Positions 45,737 through 57,177 of a stretch of 64,000 bases of DNA are shown here, piece by piece; the stretch's first letter is position 1, and each line of letters begins with the position of its first letter. The DNA comes from Phellopilus nigrolimitatus (lineage: Eukaryota > Basidiomycota > Agaricomycetes > Hymenochaetales > Hymenochaetaceae). The stretch lies in the NCBI GenBank assembly GCA_021029095.1, contig JAJOHG010000002.1, forward strand, positions 806,001 through 870,000, written 5' to 3'. Both the position numbers and the translations under genes were made by a program. The notes under the pieces were generated by a model that made no database searches, was not told where the DNA came from, and saw nothing but the letters and a program-made list of their open reading frames with translations.

Positions 45737-48700
45737 CTATGTGCTCCGTCGCTTCGCGTTTGCGAGTACAATGCGCGCCAAATCTAGATACTCCCTCGAG
45801 GTGTCAAGCTCAGTGGGAGAATCATGCACCTTTTCCCAGTGTGTCAACACGCCATCCACGAGCGTCAGCGCCTCCTCTTCGGAGTGCTCGTCCACCCAGC
45901 GGACATACTCAGATTCACTCCACCCATGGAGTGAATGTGGAAGGGGTAGCGGGGAGCGCACGAGTATGTGATGCAAGACGATCAACGGTGGCAGGCCTAG
46001 TGTGTTTTCCGGTGATGCCAGCATGCTGTTATCCAGGAATAGAAGAGGTCTGCGAAAAAAGCGCCTCGGTCAGTGGCTGTAACTGAGACGAGAGTGTGAC
46101 TGATAGACCTCATTGCACGTAGGGCGCGGTAGTCGTCTCCAATGACATCCAGTTTGAAGCCGCGCTTGCTCTGAGAACCCCCTTCGACCATGAACGCGCC
46201 GAGAGCAAATTCCATCTCAGTCATGTCACCTGTGAGCTGTAGCTTCCCACCCTCGCCTAGAGGCTTTGCAATCGAAGCATTCAAGACAAACGAGCGTATT
46301 ACATTCTTCACGATTGTCGATACCCTATACCCCAAACACCCCATCAGTTTCGGGCTTTGCTTGCTCATTGCATATTGAAATCTTACCATACGCGAGCAGC
46401 ATCGCCAACATTAAACTTCGCTAACACTTCCGTCTTGATGAAGGTGAGCTTGTCAACGAGGTCTTTCATGTAAGTACTCGGCCCGCCCATACCCGCAGAC
46501 GCATCGGGTGCTTTACCAAGATCTAACTTGCGCAGCTTCCCGACGATCGCGCCGAGCTCTCGTCGGATAGCGACAAGCAGCGGGTCTACAATCCGGTCGT
46601 ATGAACGACGAATTTCCTGTTCAAAGAAAAGTTCAAGTCTAGAAGGGGGAAAGAAGCTGAATCAGAAACCTTTATCGAAGGCTGCAATATAGCTGTAACG
46701 CTCTCCGAATATTCGCCTTCCAACGTGCTAAGTCGAGTTGCACAGTGATACAAACATGTCGCCACCTGGGCGTTCTGCGCTTGCTGGGGTGTGCTGACTG
46801 GACCCAGCAAACTCGTCGCCCACCTGTCACGTACGACCTGAACCCCCGAAACTCGTCAGTACATTCGGCTCTTGTTCTCTTGTTAACCACTCAGGCAAGA
46901 TGTCAGCGCATTACCAGTGGTTCCAGTCTCGTTAAGAGCAGCTCCAAGCTCGTTTGCACGTTCTTCGCAACAGCCTTGACGAGCAACGGATCGAACTTCG
47001 CCGAGTCTAGCTCGTTCGCCGCCGTGCGCGCGATGCCGATGCCTTCTCCCATGGCGGGTGGAGACCGCGCGCCGCCTGCCACAGACTGAGCGACGACCTC
47101 GTTGAGCCGGTTTGCTGATCGCTGGAGGTAGGATTGCTCGAAAACGGAGAGCGCGCGGAGGATGAGGATGGTCTCTGGACTGTCACCAGAAAGTCTGTAA
47201 GTATTTAAAAAAGGAGAAGAATGGCCACGCACCTTTGCCTCTCCTGGGTATAAATTGTGTCCGTGTGCACTGCGATTTTAGCAAAGAATTCATGAAACAG
47301 CCGTAGCAGGCAGTGGGTAGCCTGTACTTAAAGTTTGCTGCATAAAGGTCGAGCCTAAAAGCATAACACGAGTCAGGAGTTAAAACAAATTCACGCGCGA
47401 CTCGACCTACTGCGAGCCGCATCCTTGCATTGCCTCTCAAGCGTCCGTGCGAGGACGGTCCAAAACGTCGCGCTTGGTTTGTTCTCAAGGACCTGGATTT
47501 AATATATATATTAATGATACCGATTAGGAGAAAAACAAGTAAAATCTATATATAAGCCAAAGAATTACCTTCATTGCCTCGTCCATGAAGTTTGTCTGCG
47601 TCACTGTATCCTTTTTGAGTTGTAGGACCTTTTCAAGGGTGTAAACCTTGAATTAAAATAGTCAGGATGCCTACAGTACTTCAAGATAGAACAGATCGAG
47701 GCCGCAGAGTAAAGAAGACTGAAAGCGAGGGAAAAATACCTTGATACAGCAGTCTGCTAATTCTTCGATTAAGCCCTCAAGCCGAGACCACAGCGCCGCT
47801 GTCCACTGAGGTGCCGTGACGTTTGTGGGTTCTGTCCGGACTCGGGACCTGTACAGCAGGCCATGAGACGCAGGCGCGGAATCTGCGAGGAGAGGAGAGT
47901 CATTGTGTGAAATAATAAATTACGCTGAAAACAGAAACAAAAACACTGATTTCAGTAGAGGATGGCCGCACCTTTCGCATTAACTTCTTTCGATATCCGC
48001 GAGATGTCGAAAGTGGTCCTTATGCGCTGGTCGACCGAGTCCGTCAGGTCGGAAAGGAGGAACTGCACGAGGTTCGGGAGGACACGCAGGTTGTGGGACG
48101 TCTGGAGAGACGAGGCAAGGAGCGAGCGGTTCTAAACGCAAAGTGCAGCCAAACCGGATGATCAGCCACTTTTTCGCAATGAAAAGCCAATTTATTCCTT
48201 GAATAGATCTAATATACACAACAGTCTTAACGAATGTACGTACAAGAGTTGCTAAGCCTGTCACAACCATCATCTCCATCTCGGAAGTTATTTTTGAGCG
48301 GGCAGGCCTCGATGGCGGGAATGTGACCAGTGACGGCACGAATTGAACGAAGAGAATTTCACTCGTTTCGGAGTCCTCGTCGACTTTGACGAGATGCATC
48401 TTCGCTTGTGGATGGAGGCTCAGCAGGAGCGTCGAGAAGAGCAACTGTTTCGATAAATTAGCTGAAAGACTCGCTACCCTCCTTTATTTTATTTTGAAGA
48501 AGTAGAAACATAAAATAATAACACTCACCTAACTCGGCAACACTCAAGGCCGCCTTCGCGATTGCTCTCTCCTTCTCACCCTCGACACCCAGGTTCAGTA
48601 TCAGATCTTCTGACACCTTCCGATCCGACGACATAGTTATCCTTCCAAGACTCTCGCTTTTCTTCGCCTTCTTCTCCTGTCCATTTATCGCTGAGTCCGA

Positions 48701-50024
48701 TGCTCTCACTAGCAGACACGCGTGCGAGCTCGGCTATCTGGCCCTCGAGGCGGCGCTGCGACGACAACAAAGCGTGCTGCGCGGCGGAGAGCGTCGGCAG
48801 CGCATTGGAGACGTGCGAGGACGCGTCGCGTGTCCTCCAAGAGCGGTGCACGGCGTGCGGACCTTCGTACGTAGTCTGTGTTATTCGTGGAGTGGCCATG
48901 TGAGCGAGATGCATGCAGATGGAGCGAAAGGTGCGATCCGTAAAAGATATGGGTATTTTTATAGTTTGGGAGTAAACCCAGGTGGAGCGGAAAGAAGAGG
49001 AAAACACGACCAGCGAAGATGTGCGGATTTTGTGACAGGAAGACAAAACAGACCGGAGGAATCGCCGGGGATTCCAGATATGAGATAGTCCAGAAGATAT
49101 CGAGGATAGGCGGGACATGCGAGACCATTCGGGGTATGTCGAGGGTCGTTTCGTCAGTTTTTGGACAAAGAACCAAGTGCAGAAGTGGAAGCCGGGCGCC
49201 GCGGCGTCAATTGGATTGACGCCATTTTGTGAATACAAAACGTTAAAGGCAAGCGTTCGTAAGCAAATGCACAGCATGCCAGGAGATAACGGTAGCGTTC
49301 ATAAAGCAGTTCACGAGAAATCAGATGGAGAATCAGAGATCAGTCAAGCATGTCTACTTTACTCAGAAACAAAATAGCAACGCACTTGTCTTGAGAAGCC
49401 GTCACCTCATCCAGGCCTGACCGCACCGTCCGCAACTTCTCTTGAAGTGCACCTACGCCTGCAGCCTGGACAAGCAATGCTTCATGATTGGAGGTTACCT
49501 ACGGGGCATCGGAACGGTTTGTCATGGGTCCCGGAGATTAGGAGATAGATGGCAACGAATGAGGAACACGCGTGTAGTAGGATAGGATAGCGAGGATTGA
49601 GTTATGAGCGCAGATGAAAGAGCGTATCGTTTCGATAGGCAAGAAGTAAAGACCGCAGATTTCACAGAAATAAGACGAATTAGAGAACGACGTAAAGCAC
49701 GCAAGGCGACGCACCACGTTCTTGAGTTGCTTGGAGACATCGTCGATGCCCACTGTCAACTTCGAAATGGCAACAGAAATATCCTCTTTTGCGGGTTCAC
49801 TCAAGGAAGATAACGTTGAAGCCTGCTTCGATATCTTAATTCCTGAAGGACGAGCATCTCCTGACGATGAGGGTTGCGGCGGGGGGAAGGGCTCGCCGGC
49901 GAGGATGGCATTCGCGTATTCATTCGCGTCAAAATTAGGAGCAGCGAACGCAGTATAGAGGGAGTCTGGACGCGTCATTCAGTTTTGAATGCAACTAGAT
50001 ACGGCTGAAAGACTGACCTGACAT
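45737..50024 (-). CDS. COG5: conserved oligomeric Golgi complex subunit 5, with apparent frame breaks
   Basis: Lobe B subunit of the COG tethering complex, for retrograde traffic within the Golgi. Exon 1 is tiny (ATG-TCA-G at 50024-50018), followed by DSLYTAFAAPNFDANEYA and AISKLTVGIDDVSKQLKNVV. Typical later blocks are LARLQCAADALRRAARFVVV, RRLEGQIAELARVS, ERAIAKAALSVAEL, SKITSEMEMMVVTGLATL, LPNLVQFLLSDLTDSVDQRI, VYTLEKVLQLKKDTVTQTNF, SPETILILRALSVFEQSYLQ, TPQQAQNAQVATCLYHCATR, YMKDLVDKLTFIKTEVLAKF, NVIRSFVLNASIAKPLGEGG, and a C-terminus ending LANAKRRST. Most exons are intact, but at least four single-base shifts are needed to keep the family reading: about 48757, one between there and 48700, about 48300 and 48358, and about 47312. 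In addition, roughly 500 bp of promoter-like sequence separate two early exons (48870-49372). Either sequence errors or decay of the gene would explain this. Confidence 0.85.
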
Positions 50025-50995
50025 TCTAAAGGGCAAGACGGGCCTCCAGAACGTCGTGGACGACGAACAAGTTACTTCCGACGGCGTCGAGGACCTTTCT
50101 TCCGTAAGGGGCGATATTTCCCAGGGTCAAGCTAATAGAGGTCTTTTGCTATCAATCAGAGGCTTAGTATCAATCCGAGGCTGCACTTGTATCAATCAGA
50201 CCTTGCTCGCTTAGCAGGCCCTGTGCCGGGCTTCGATATCTCGGCATATCCTAAAATAGGTCGCATTAATAATCATGGAAAGTTCGACGCCTCAGTGCGC
50301 TGCACAGCGTAACACGATGTAACACCTACCATAAACATTAGTCTTGCTGCCACTGCCGCCGCCATCGTGTCCTCTAGGAGTTGCAAACACCAAATGAGGC
50401 ATTTACTAGTCATTTAATCGTCATGGTGAACATAATTCTAAGCTAATAATTTAATGGAGGACAAGCAAGGATACTGTGGGTGTAAAATGTGCTATGTAAG
50501 CGATCGGCTCCGCTGAAAATAGAAATTCCGACTCGTTTTCTCCGTTTTAGGCAGCGTCGATCGAAGATTGGATCCGATGCGTGACAAGCTCGCTCGCTGT
50601 TGTGCCGAGTCGGCCATCTTCTCGGCTACGCATTAGTCACTGCTTCTCACGCCACTCGCTTATTTTCATTCTGAGGTTCGTTTTCAATCCGAGCTAATCG
50701 CACCTCGGATTGAAAGCAAAAGACCTCTAATGCCCGAACTCGGCAAGGATTTTCGCATTTCAATGTTTTCGACACGCGCCCGAAGGCTGTTCTACCTCTT
50801 TCACTTTCTCCGCCATGGTCAGAAAACACGTTCACGAAGAACGGAACCTGAACTGCATGACGTCGCGCCAGCCGGCACAGCGTTTGTATTGGAATTGCCT
50901 GCGTGTATGCGCATTCACTCAGCCACTCAGTTATACTATACCCGGTCGCCCCTTTATAAACCTCAGAACTTCATATCCAATCTATATCTCTCCTG
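50025..50995. other. divergent promoter region COG5 / CipC-like gene
   Basis: No gene recognised. A TATA-like CTTTATAAAC at 50951-50960 lies 36 bp upstream of the CipC-like start codon. Confidence 0.5.
50951..50960 (+). promoter_or_regulatory. TATA-like box of the CipC-like gene
   Basis: CTTTATAAAC, 36 bp upstream of the ATG at 50996. A strong TATA with a short leader suggests a highly or conditionally expressed gene. Confidence 0.5.
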
Positions 50996-52412
50996 ATGGC
51001 CTACTACGATGCCTACCGCAGCGCACCTGGTTGGGGTACATCTAACTATCAGTTCGTGACCCCCCAGGCCCCCTCCTACCAGCCACAGCCCAACTGGGGC
51101 GGCCTCGATTACTACCGAGCGCACAACGGCCAGGCAGATCCGTGAGTCTTCATCTTCCGGATGCTCGTTCCGCAGATCGCTCACTACCGCCTTTTTTTCC
51201 CTGTTTCCCGATCACAGTACCATCTACGACTATGCATATAACAAGGTGCACAATCACCCCAACATGGGCGTCGGCATCGAGGAGGCGCGCCATTGGCACC
51301 GTCGCGCGTACGGCGGGCTCGTGCGTATGGTCATTCTTCTCCGTTTCATTCTTCGGAACAGGGAAATTTTGGTCAAGTACCAGCTGACTCTTGTCTGCAG
51401 GGCGATATCATGCGCATGCTCCCAAACGACATCGGCTCGGCGGCCGCGTACGAGATCTGGCGGAACTGGAAGCACAACTACGGCGTGTATGGCCAACCTC
51501 TGGCCGGCGATCGCGAACGGCAGCGTGAGGCTATCATCGGATTAGCAGTCGGGGAAGGTAAGCCTATCTCCCCCTTTCGTTTCCGCAAGCCATCTGACCC
51601 CCTATTTTCTGGAATTTTAATTAGCGACGCGCCTCTGGCAGTATACCGGGCGCCCCGCTGACACATACGGGCGCCTCGAAGCCGTCGAGGCAGCCGCAGC
51701 TGCCGCGTCCCGCATCCTCACCCAATCATGGGTGCTCGAGGGCGGTGGATACGATGGGTACGACGGGCGCCTCTCGCGGCGCGCCTCTGCCACGTCCCTG
51801 CGCGCGCCCACTCTTGGCAGCGCCCAATCGCTCTCCCGCGGCCGCTCACACTCCCGCTCTCGCATCGCGTCACCCGTCCGCTCGCGCCCCGCGTCACCCT
51901 TCGGCGGATATGTGGATCCTGGGTACGCTGGCGCTGGCGGATACGCTGGTGCTGGCGGATACGCAGGCTCTGGTGGGTATGCAGGCTCCAATGGATACGC
52001 AGGCTCTGCCGGCTACGGGGGCTCCCCATACGGCGACACGCTCGGCGCGTATGACAGCGGCGCTGGCGGTGCGGTGAACTTGGGACGCCGCCGCTCGTTC
52101 TCGGGCGCGACAAACGCGTACTCGCCGGGCGGCGTTGCGCAGCCTGCCGTGCAGTACGGTACGCCGATGGCAGGAGGGTACGGCACATACAATGCAGGCG
52201 GAGGCGGCAGCCCGTACGCAGGGGGCTACGCCGCGCAGCCTTTGTCGCCGACATACGGCACCCAGCCGCAACAGGTGACGATTATCCAGACGCCTTCGGG
52301 CTCGCACCGCCACCGCTCGCGTTCGCGCCATCGTCTATTCAGCAAGTCTAAGCGCCATAGGAGTAGCTCTAGACATGCAGAGGGCAGCGGTACGTACTAC
52401 GTTCAGAGGTAG
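50996..52412 (+). CDS. CipC-like (DUF3759-type) protein with Gly/Tyr repeat tail
   Basis: Four exons in phase: 50996-51141, 51218-51320, 51401-51557 and 51625-52412; 397 residues. Residues 1-50 are Tyr/Pro/Gln-rich (MAYYDAYRSAPGWGTSNYQF). Residues about 50-160 form a helical domain (TIYDYAYNKVHNHPNMGVGI, ARHWHRRAYGG, AAAYEIWRNWKHNYG, GLAVGEATRLWQYTG). Its layout resembles fungal CipC-like stress proteins, in which an AAxxE.xRxWE helix is followed by a Gly-Leu-Ala helix; I regard this as tentative. The tail has Ser/Arg dipeptides, then about eight GGYAG-type repeats (for example GYAGAGGYAGAGGYAGSGG), and ends in a basic His/Arg/Ser stretch. No signal peptide. The tail is likely disordered and could phase-separate or bind nucleic acid, which is inference. 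Confidence 0.75.
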
Positions 52413-52895
52413 CCGGGCACCGATCGTCGCGGATCGTCACCCGCCTTCGCGCCGAGAGGCAGACCTCATTCCGTCATCTTCTTTTGACAACACCATACTG
52501 CTGATCGAAACACGACGATCTTCCTCCGCAAAAAGAAAAAAAAAATCACATCCTTTCTTGTTGTATTTGTATCATCGACCTGCCTATTCTGATTTTTGAT
52601 TGTTAGTACGCATGTCTATTTGTCATACCCTACCTAACACTGCGGATGTACGAGAGCTTGAAGTGATCTTAGATTTCCATCCCTGTAGTAAAAAACAATG
52701 CAGAAACTTTTTCTGGTGTTGAAAAATACAATTGCGTCAGTGGAGTTATATAGCAGCAGCAAATACATCTATGCAGCAAAATACGACAGAATCAATTCTT
52801 TCATACAGGAAAAAGCGAACAGCTTGGCAGCAGATTATCCACACCTCAGCGAAATGCAACACAGAAACAACCAGCTGACCCCATGCACAGACCCC
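52413..52895. other. convergent intergenic, no gene seen
   Basis: Between the CipC-like stop and the WD40 gene stop. AT-rich, with nothing to support a gene. Confidence 0.5.
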
Positions 52896-54417
52896 TCACA
52901 CCTTGAGCGCCTTGATGTTGCGGCCCATCGTGATGGCGACCCACTCGCCGGGCGCTGTGGAGTGGCCCGAGGCCATCGTCATTCCCGCGATCTGTGGGCT
53001 CCAGCACAGGTTGCTGATCTCCGCGGGCGCGGTGTACGCGAGCACGGGGTCCGCCAGCACCTTCGCCTTTTTCGAGGACGTCGTGGACGAGGCAGACGCG
53101 CTGGGCGAGGCGCCCGATGCGGGGGCGCTTCCGCGCGGGGAGTTCGGCACGTGCGCCTGCTGCGAGAGCGAGCTCGACGGCGGGCGCACGGGCTGCTGCG
53201 TGATGTCCCAGAGGAGAAGCTGGCAGTCGTCCGCTATTTAAAAAACATAAAAACATAAAAAACAGCTAAGCTCAAAGAAAGCGAGTATCGCCTACCTGCA
53301 GTAGCCAGCAGCGGCTGGTCCGCGGAGCCCCACCCGAGCGCGTTGATCGGCGCCCTGTGCGCCTTCAGCTCGAGCACCGGTTGGCCGGGGCTCCGCATGT
53401 CCAGAATCTGCACGTCGTTGTTGTCGATATGGAACGTGCTCATGTAGTTCGCGTCCGCGGGGTTGAACGCGATGCGCAGCAGCGGCGCGGTCGCCGGGCG
53501 GCCCGCGGCGGCGGCGCTCACGGCGGCGGCGCTCTGCGGCTTCGGCGTCGGCGTCTCGTAGAGGATCGTCGAGTGCTCGAGCGAGCGCAGGTCGAACGCG
53601 CGCAGCGAGCCGTCCGCGCCGACGGAGACGAAGATGTCCGTCGAGCCGGGCAGCCACGCGACGTCGTACACCTCGCGGTCGTGCGCGATGAGCTGCGTGA
53701 CCGCGCTCGCGGTCTCGATGTTCCACACCGTGCACGTCGTGTCGATCGAGCTCGTCACGATCATCGACGGCGTCTTTTCGTTCCACGAGAAGTTCGTGAT
53801 CGGCGCGCCCGTGTTCCCGGGCTGCTGCACCTTGGACTGATAACCCATCCGTTCCGCTGTTTGAGTTTATGACTTCAGAAGAGTAAGCTCGATGCGACGC
53901 ACCCCAGACAGCGTGCTCTTTAACGTAAGCCTGTGCCCTCCGCCCGCCTGCTTGACGCCCACATACCCCCCGCCCTGCGCACCCGCGCCGTCGCCCGCAT
54001 ACTCCCACACGCGCAGCGCATCGCCCGAGGTCGCCAGCAGCTCCGCGCCGCCGCCCATGCCCGCTGCGGCAGCCGCGGCGGGCTGCCACTGCACGCTCGT
54101 CGCGGGGTATCCGTGGTGCGCCTCGACGAGCGTGACGAAGTCCGCGTGCTGCGCGTAGTCGTAGTCGTCCTCGACGAGCACGCGCTCGTCCTGCAGGCCG
54201 ACGACCGCGAGCCGGTTGCGCGCGTCCTCCGTGAACGAGCCGAGCGCGAGGCGGAAGGCCGAGCGGGGGCGTGCGTGCTGCCCAGGCGCGGGCGTCTTGC
54301 ACCAGTCGAGTGCGTAGACGGGCCCTGCGGCGTGTGAGTTACATCAGCGACAATACAGCGCAGAGAATGGCAGGCCGTACAAGGGGCCTCGTAGTTGAGC
54401 AGAGATGTCTGCGTCAT
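52896..54417 (-). CDS. WD40-repeat protein, DCAF7/HAN11/TTG1 type
   Basis: Scaffold WD40 protein of the family conserved from fungi to animals (DCAF7) and plants (TTG1/LWD), which binds kinases and other regulators. Four exons on minus. The first (MTQTSLLNYEAP) was found by splicing: it joins to WPVYALDWCKTPAPGQH. Later landmarks are FRLALGSFTEDARNRLAVVG, SVQWQP, LLATSGDALRVWEYAG, NTGAPITNFSWNEKTPSMIV, TSSIDTTCTVWNIETASAV, TQLIAHDREVYDVAWLPGST, FVSVGADGSLRAFDLRSLEH, LLRIAFNPADANYMSTFHID, and VLELKAHRAPINALGWGSAD. The last blade has DDCQLLLWDITQQP, a Ser/Ala-rich insertion, and AEISNLCWSPQIAGMTMASG. The final WVAITMGRNIKALKV is typical of the family. Frame intact; the junction before NTGAPITN uses a weak donor and may be off by a few bases. 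Confidence 0.87.
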
Positions 54418-54825
54418 CTCATGAGTCGGCCGTCGTGGCCGTCGATGTTGAGCTTGTCGTCCTTTCAAGCCTATCGTCAGGTCGTGTGAATTCCCTTTTC
54501 GGCTGTACTCCAGACTCGTTTCAACGACGAACTTGCAACGCTCTTCACGACAATTGATAGCCATCGTAAACAAAGCCACATAAATTCATGACCATTCTAA
54601 TATAGAACGATCGTAATACTAACGATACATTATTACAAGAAATTTGTATAGAAAAGCACAAACAACAGGAATTCGTTCCGACTCGTAGGCCGTCTTTTGA
54701 CGATCCGCATGCAAAATCCTCGTCAGAAAGAAAAGTGCAACAACACAACATTAATCCACAGCACAGATCGCCCTACCCGGAAACGAAAGAAACGGGGGAG
54801 AAGAACGCGAAAGTGGAAAGGGCGC
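54418..54825. other. intergenic, no gene seen
   Basis: Promoter side of the WD40 gene and 3' flank of the first sugar transporter. No coding sequence seen. Confidence 0.5.
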
Positions 54826-57177
54826 TCATGCAGCCGCCGCACCTGTCGGCGCATAGGTCTTGGCACCCTCGTGGTGGTACAGGGGCTCCATCGGCTCGAC
54901 GTTCATGCGGAAAATATACTTCTTGATATTGTGCGGCAACGCGCGCAGCTGGTATGCAGAGTGTTTACGCGTCGACACGGAAAAGACAGAGTCGAGTTCC
55001 TCAAGTGAGAGTGCCTTTGTCTCTGGCATGAAGAGCAAAACGGCGACGAAGCCGAAGACGCTGGAGAATAGATGTTTAAGTAAGGAAAAGCTGAAGCGCA
55101 GGCATTCGAGTTCACTCACTTCCACGCTGCGTACCACCCGAAGGCACCTTGCGGCTGGAAAGCACCAAGCAGACGCGGGAAGGTGATCGAAATAATGAAG
55201 TTGAAAAACCAAAGTGTCGCCGTCGCAAAAGACATGCCGATATCACGAATATATAGAGGGAATGCCTCGGCCGAGTACTGGATCGAAATGGTGAGTATAG
55301 GTCTTCCGCGAGGTAGTTAGTGACTCACGGTAAAGGGTACCGGACCTGCGCCAGGGGAATACGCCATGGTGAAGAGATAGATTCCGAGAGCAACAACACC
55401 GACATGTGCCGGATTCGACTGCGGAATCCAGAATGCGAAGCCCGTCATCAGCAGGAACACGGACATTAATGGGAAAGTCGTTAAAAGAAGGTTCCGACGT
55501 CCGAACGTGTCGATGGTCTTCACGGCAGGGAAAGAGAAAAAGAAGTTGACTAAATAAAATACCTTGTTTAGAGGGCTTAATATTGCATAACAGAACGCGA
55601 ATACGCACTGGCACCGAAACCGAAACTAGCCAAAAACGCCTGCGTGTCGCTGAAGCTTGCTTGCTTGAAGACATTTGTCGAGTAATATGCGATGACATTT
55701 ATACCACAGAATTGCTGCATAAACATGACGATCCAGGAGGCAAGAGTTGCACGCCGATTACGGGGGATCGTGAACAGTTCGATATAGCGATTATTTCCAC
55801 GGACAATAGACTCCTCCACCTGAAGAAGAATATGAATATCTGTTTGAAACCCCGATAAGTAAATAAATAAGTAAAGGAGCCCGCATGAATGAGACTGCTT
55901 ACAATAGAGATCACGCGCAGCTTGTATGGGGTGCGGGCGCAGACGCGCGAGACTTTCGTAAGCCTTGTCGTATCTTCCCTTACCCATCAGCCAGCGAGGA
56001 CTCTCCGGGCAGAAGAGCACTACAGCCATAACAACTAAAGCAGGCATGCCTGCACTCGCGAGCATGAGACGCCAGTTGAGGCCAGTGATGTGTGGTTTGT
56101 TTGGGACCTTCAAGAAGATGAGATCGGACGCAAAACCAAGCATGATACCGAAAGCAGCTGCATGGAAAGTCAGAATCAGAAAACTAATCGCGCGTATACT
56201 TTAGAGCTCGGGCTTACTCCACATCTGCCACATCATGACGAGTGCTCCTCGAATCGGTGGCGGCGCGCATTCAGCTGCATAAACGGGCACCGTAGCCGAC
56301 TTGGGACCAATACCCAGCCCAAGGACGAAGCGGGCAATCTAGAAGGGGAAAAAGGTCAAGACACCCTACACTGCTCTCAAACGCGGAATCGGCGCTTACA
56401 AAGAGGTGAGGCCAAGAATTCGTGACGCCTTGCCATATGCAAGCGAGGAAGGAAATCGCGGCGGTGAGGAATATAGTGCCCTTACGGCCCAAGAACTTGT
56501 TTAAGGGGTCGGTGAGCCAGCACCCAAGGACGGCGCAACACAGCTATGGGCAGAAACGAATTACTTATGGGCGGATAAAGGCGGTAAATGACAAGAAAAC
56601 GAACGTAGGGCGCGGAGTTGACAAGGCCTAGAAGCCATTGGTTGCGTCCTTGAGCATTGACGTCCGATGTATTCGGGTCGATACTAAACTGTACCGCAAA
56701 GAAAAGTTGAGCTCCGTTGATGACGGTCTCGTCCATTCCCTGCACGGCGGCAGCGACGGAACAGGTTATGACCATCCTGACACGGAAACGAGTGAGCCTT
56801 GAGGAAAAGAAAACTGCATGCAGAAGGGAGGTGGTGGCGTACCAGTACAAGGTCAAGGGCTGACTCCAACGATGGGTCTGCTCTCTCCTGAGGGCCTCCT
56901 TCTCTTCCTCGGTGAGGAGGTCGAGACTCTCGAACGCGAGCGGGTCCTGTGCGACGAGGGCGCCCTTGGCGAACATTTCTGAGAGGTGGCCGAGACCGTA
57001 CTTGTTCGCGAAGGCGACGGCATCGGTCATAAGCTGCTCCTGGGTGAAGCCAGAGAGGGGGTTTGCGAGCTTGGCATTGACGTTCTCTGCTGTGATGGTG
57101 TGGCCCTTGCCCGAGTCCTCGTCGGAGAAGTCATGTTTCTTCTCGGAAGCCGCCTTCTCGTTGGCGTCGTATCCCAT
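54826..57177 (-). CDS. hexose/polyol-type MFS transporter 1
   Basis: Sugar porter of the plasma membrane. About ten exons on minus, starting [20 protein letters not shown] at 57177. A long cytosolic N-terminus (about 110 residues, with [20 protein letters not shown]) precedes the first helix, a layout typical of this fungal branch. Then come [57 protein letters not shown] and [32 protein letters not shown] is the sugar-porter signature. [60 protein letters not shown] and [20 protein letters not shown] follow. It ends [20 protein letters not shown]. Twelve helices, intact frame. Paralogue of the 59804 gene, with the same orientation. Confidence 0.9.
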
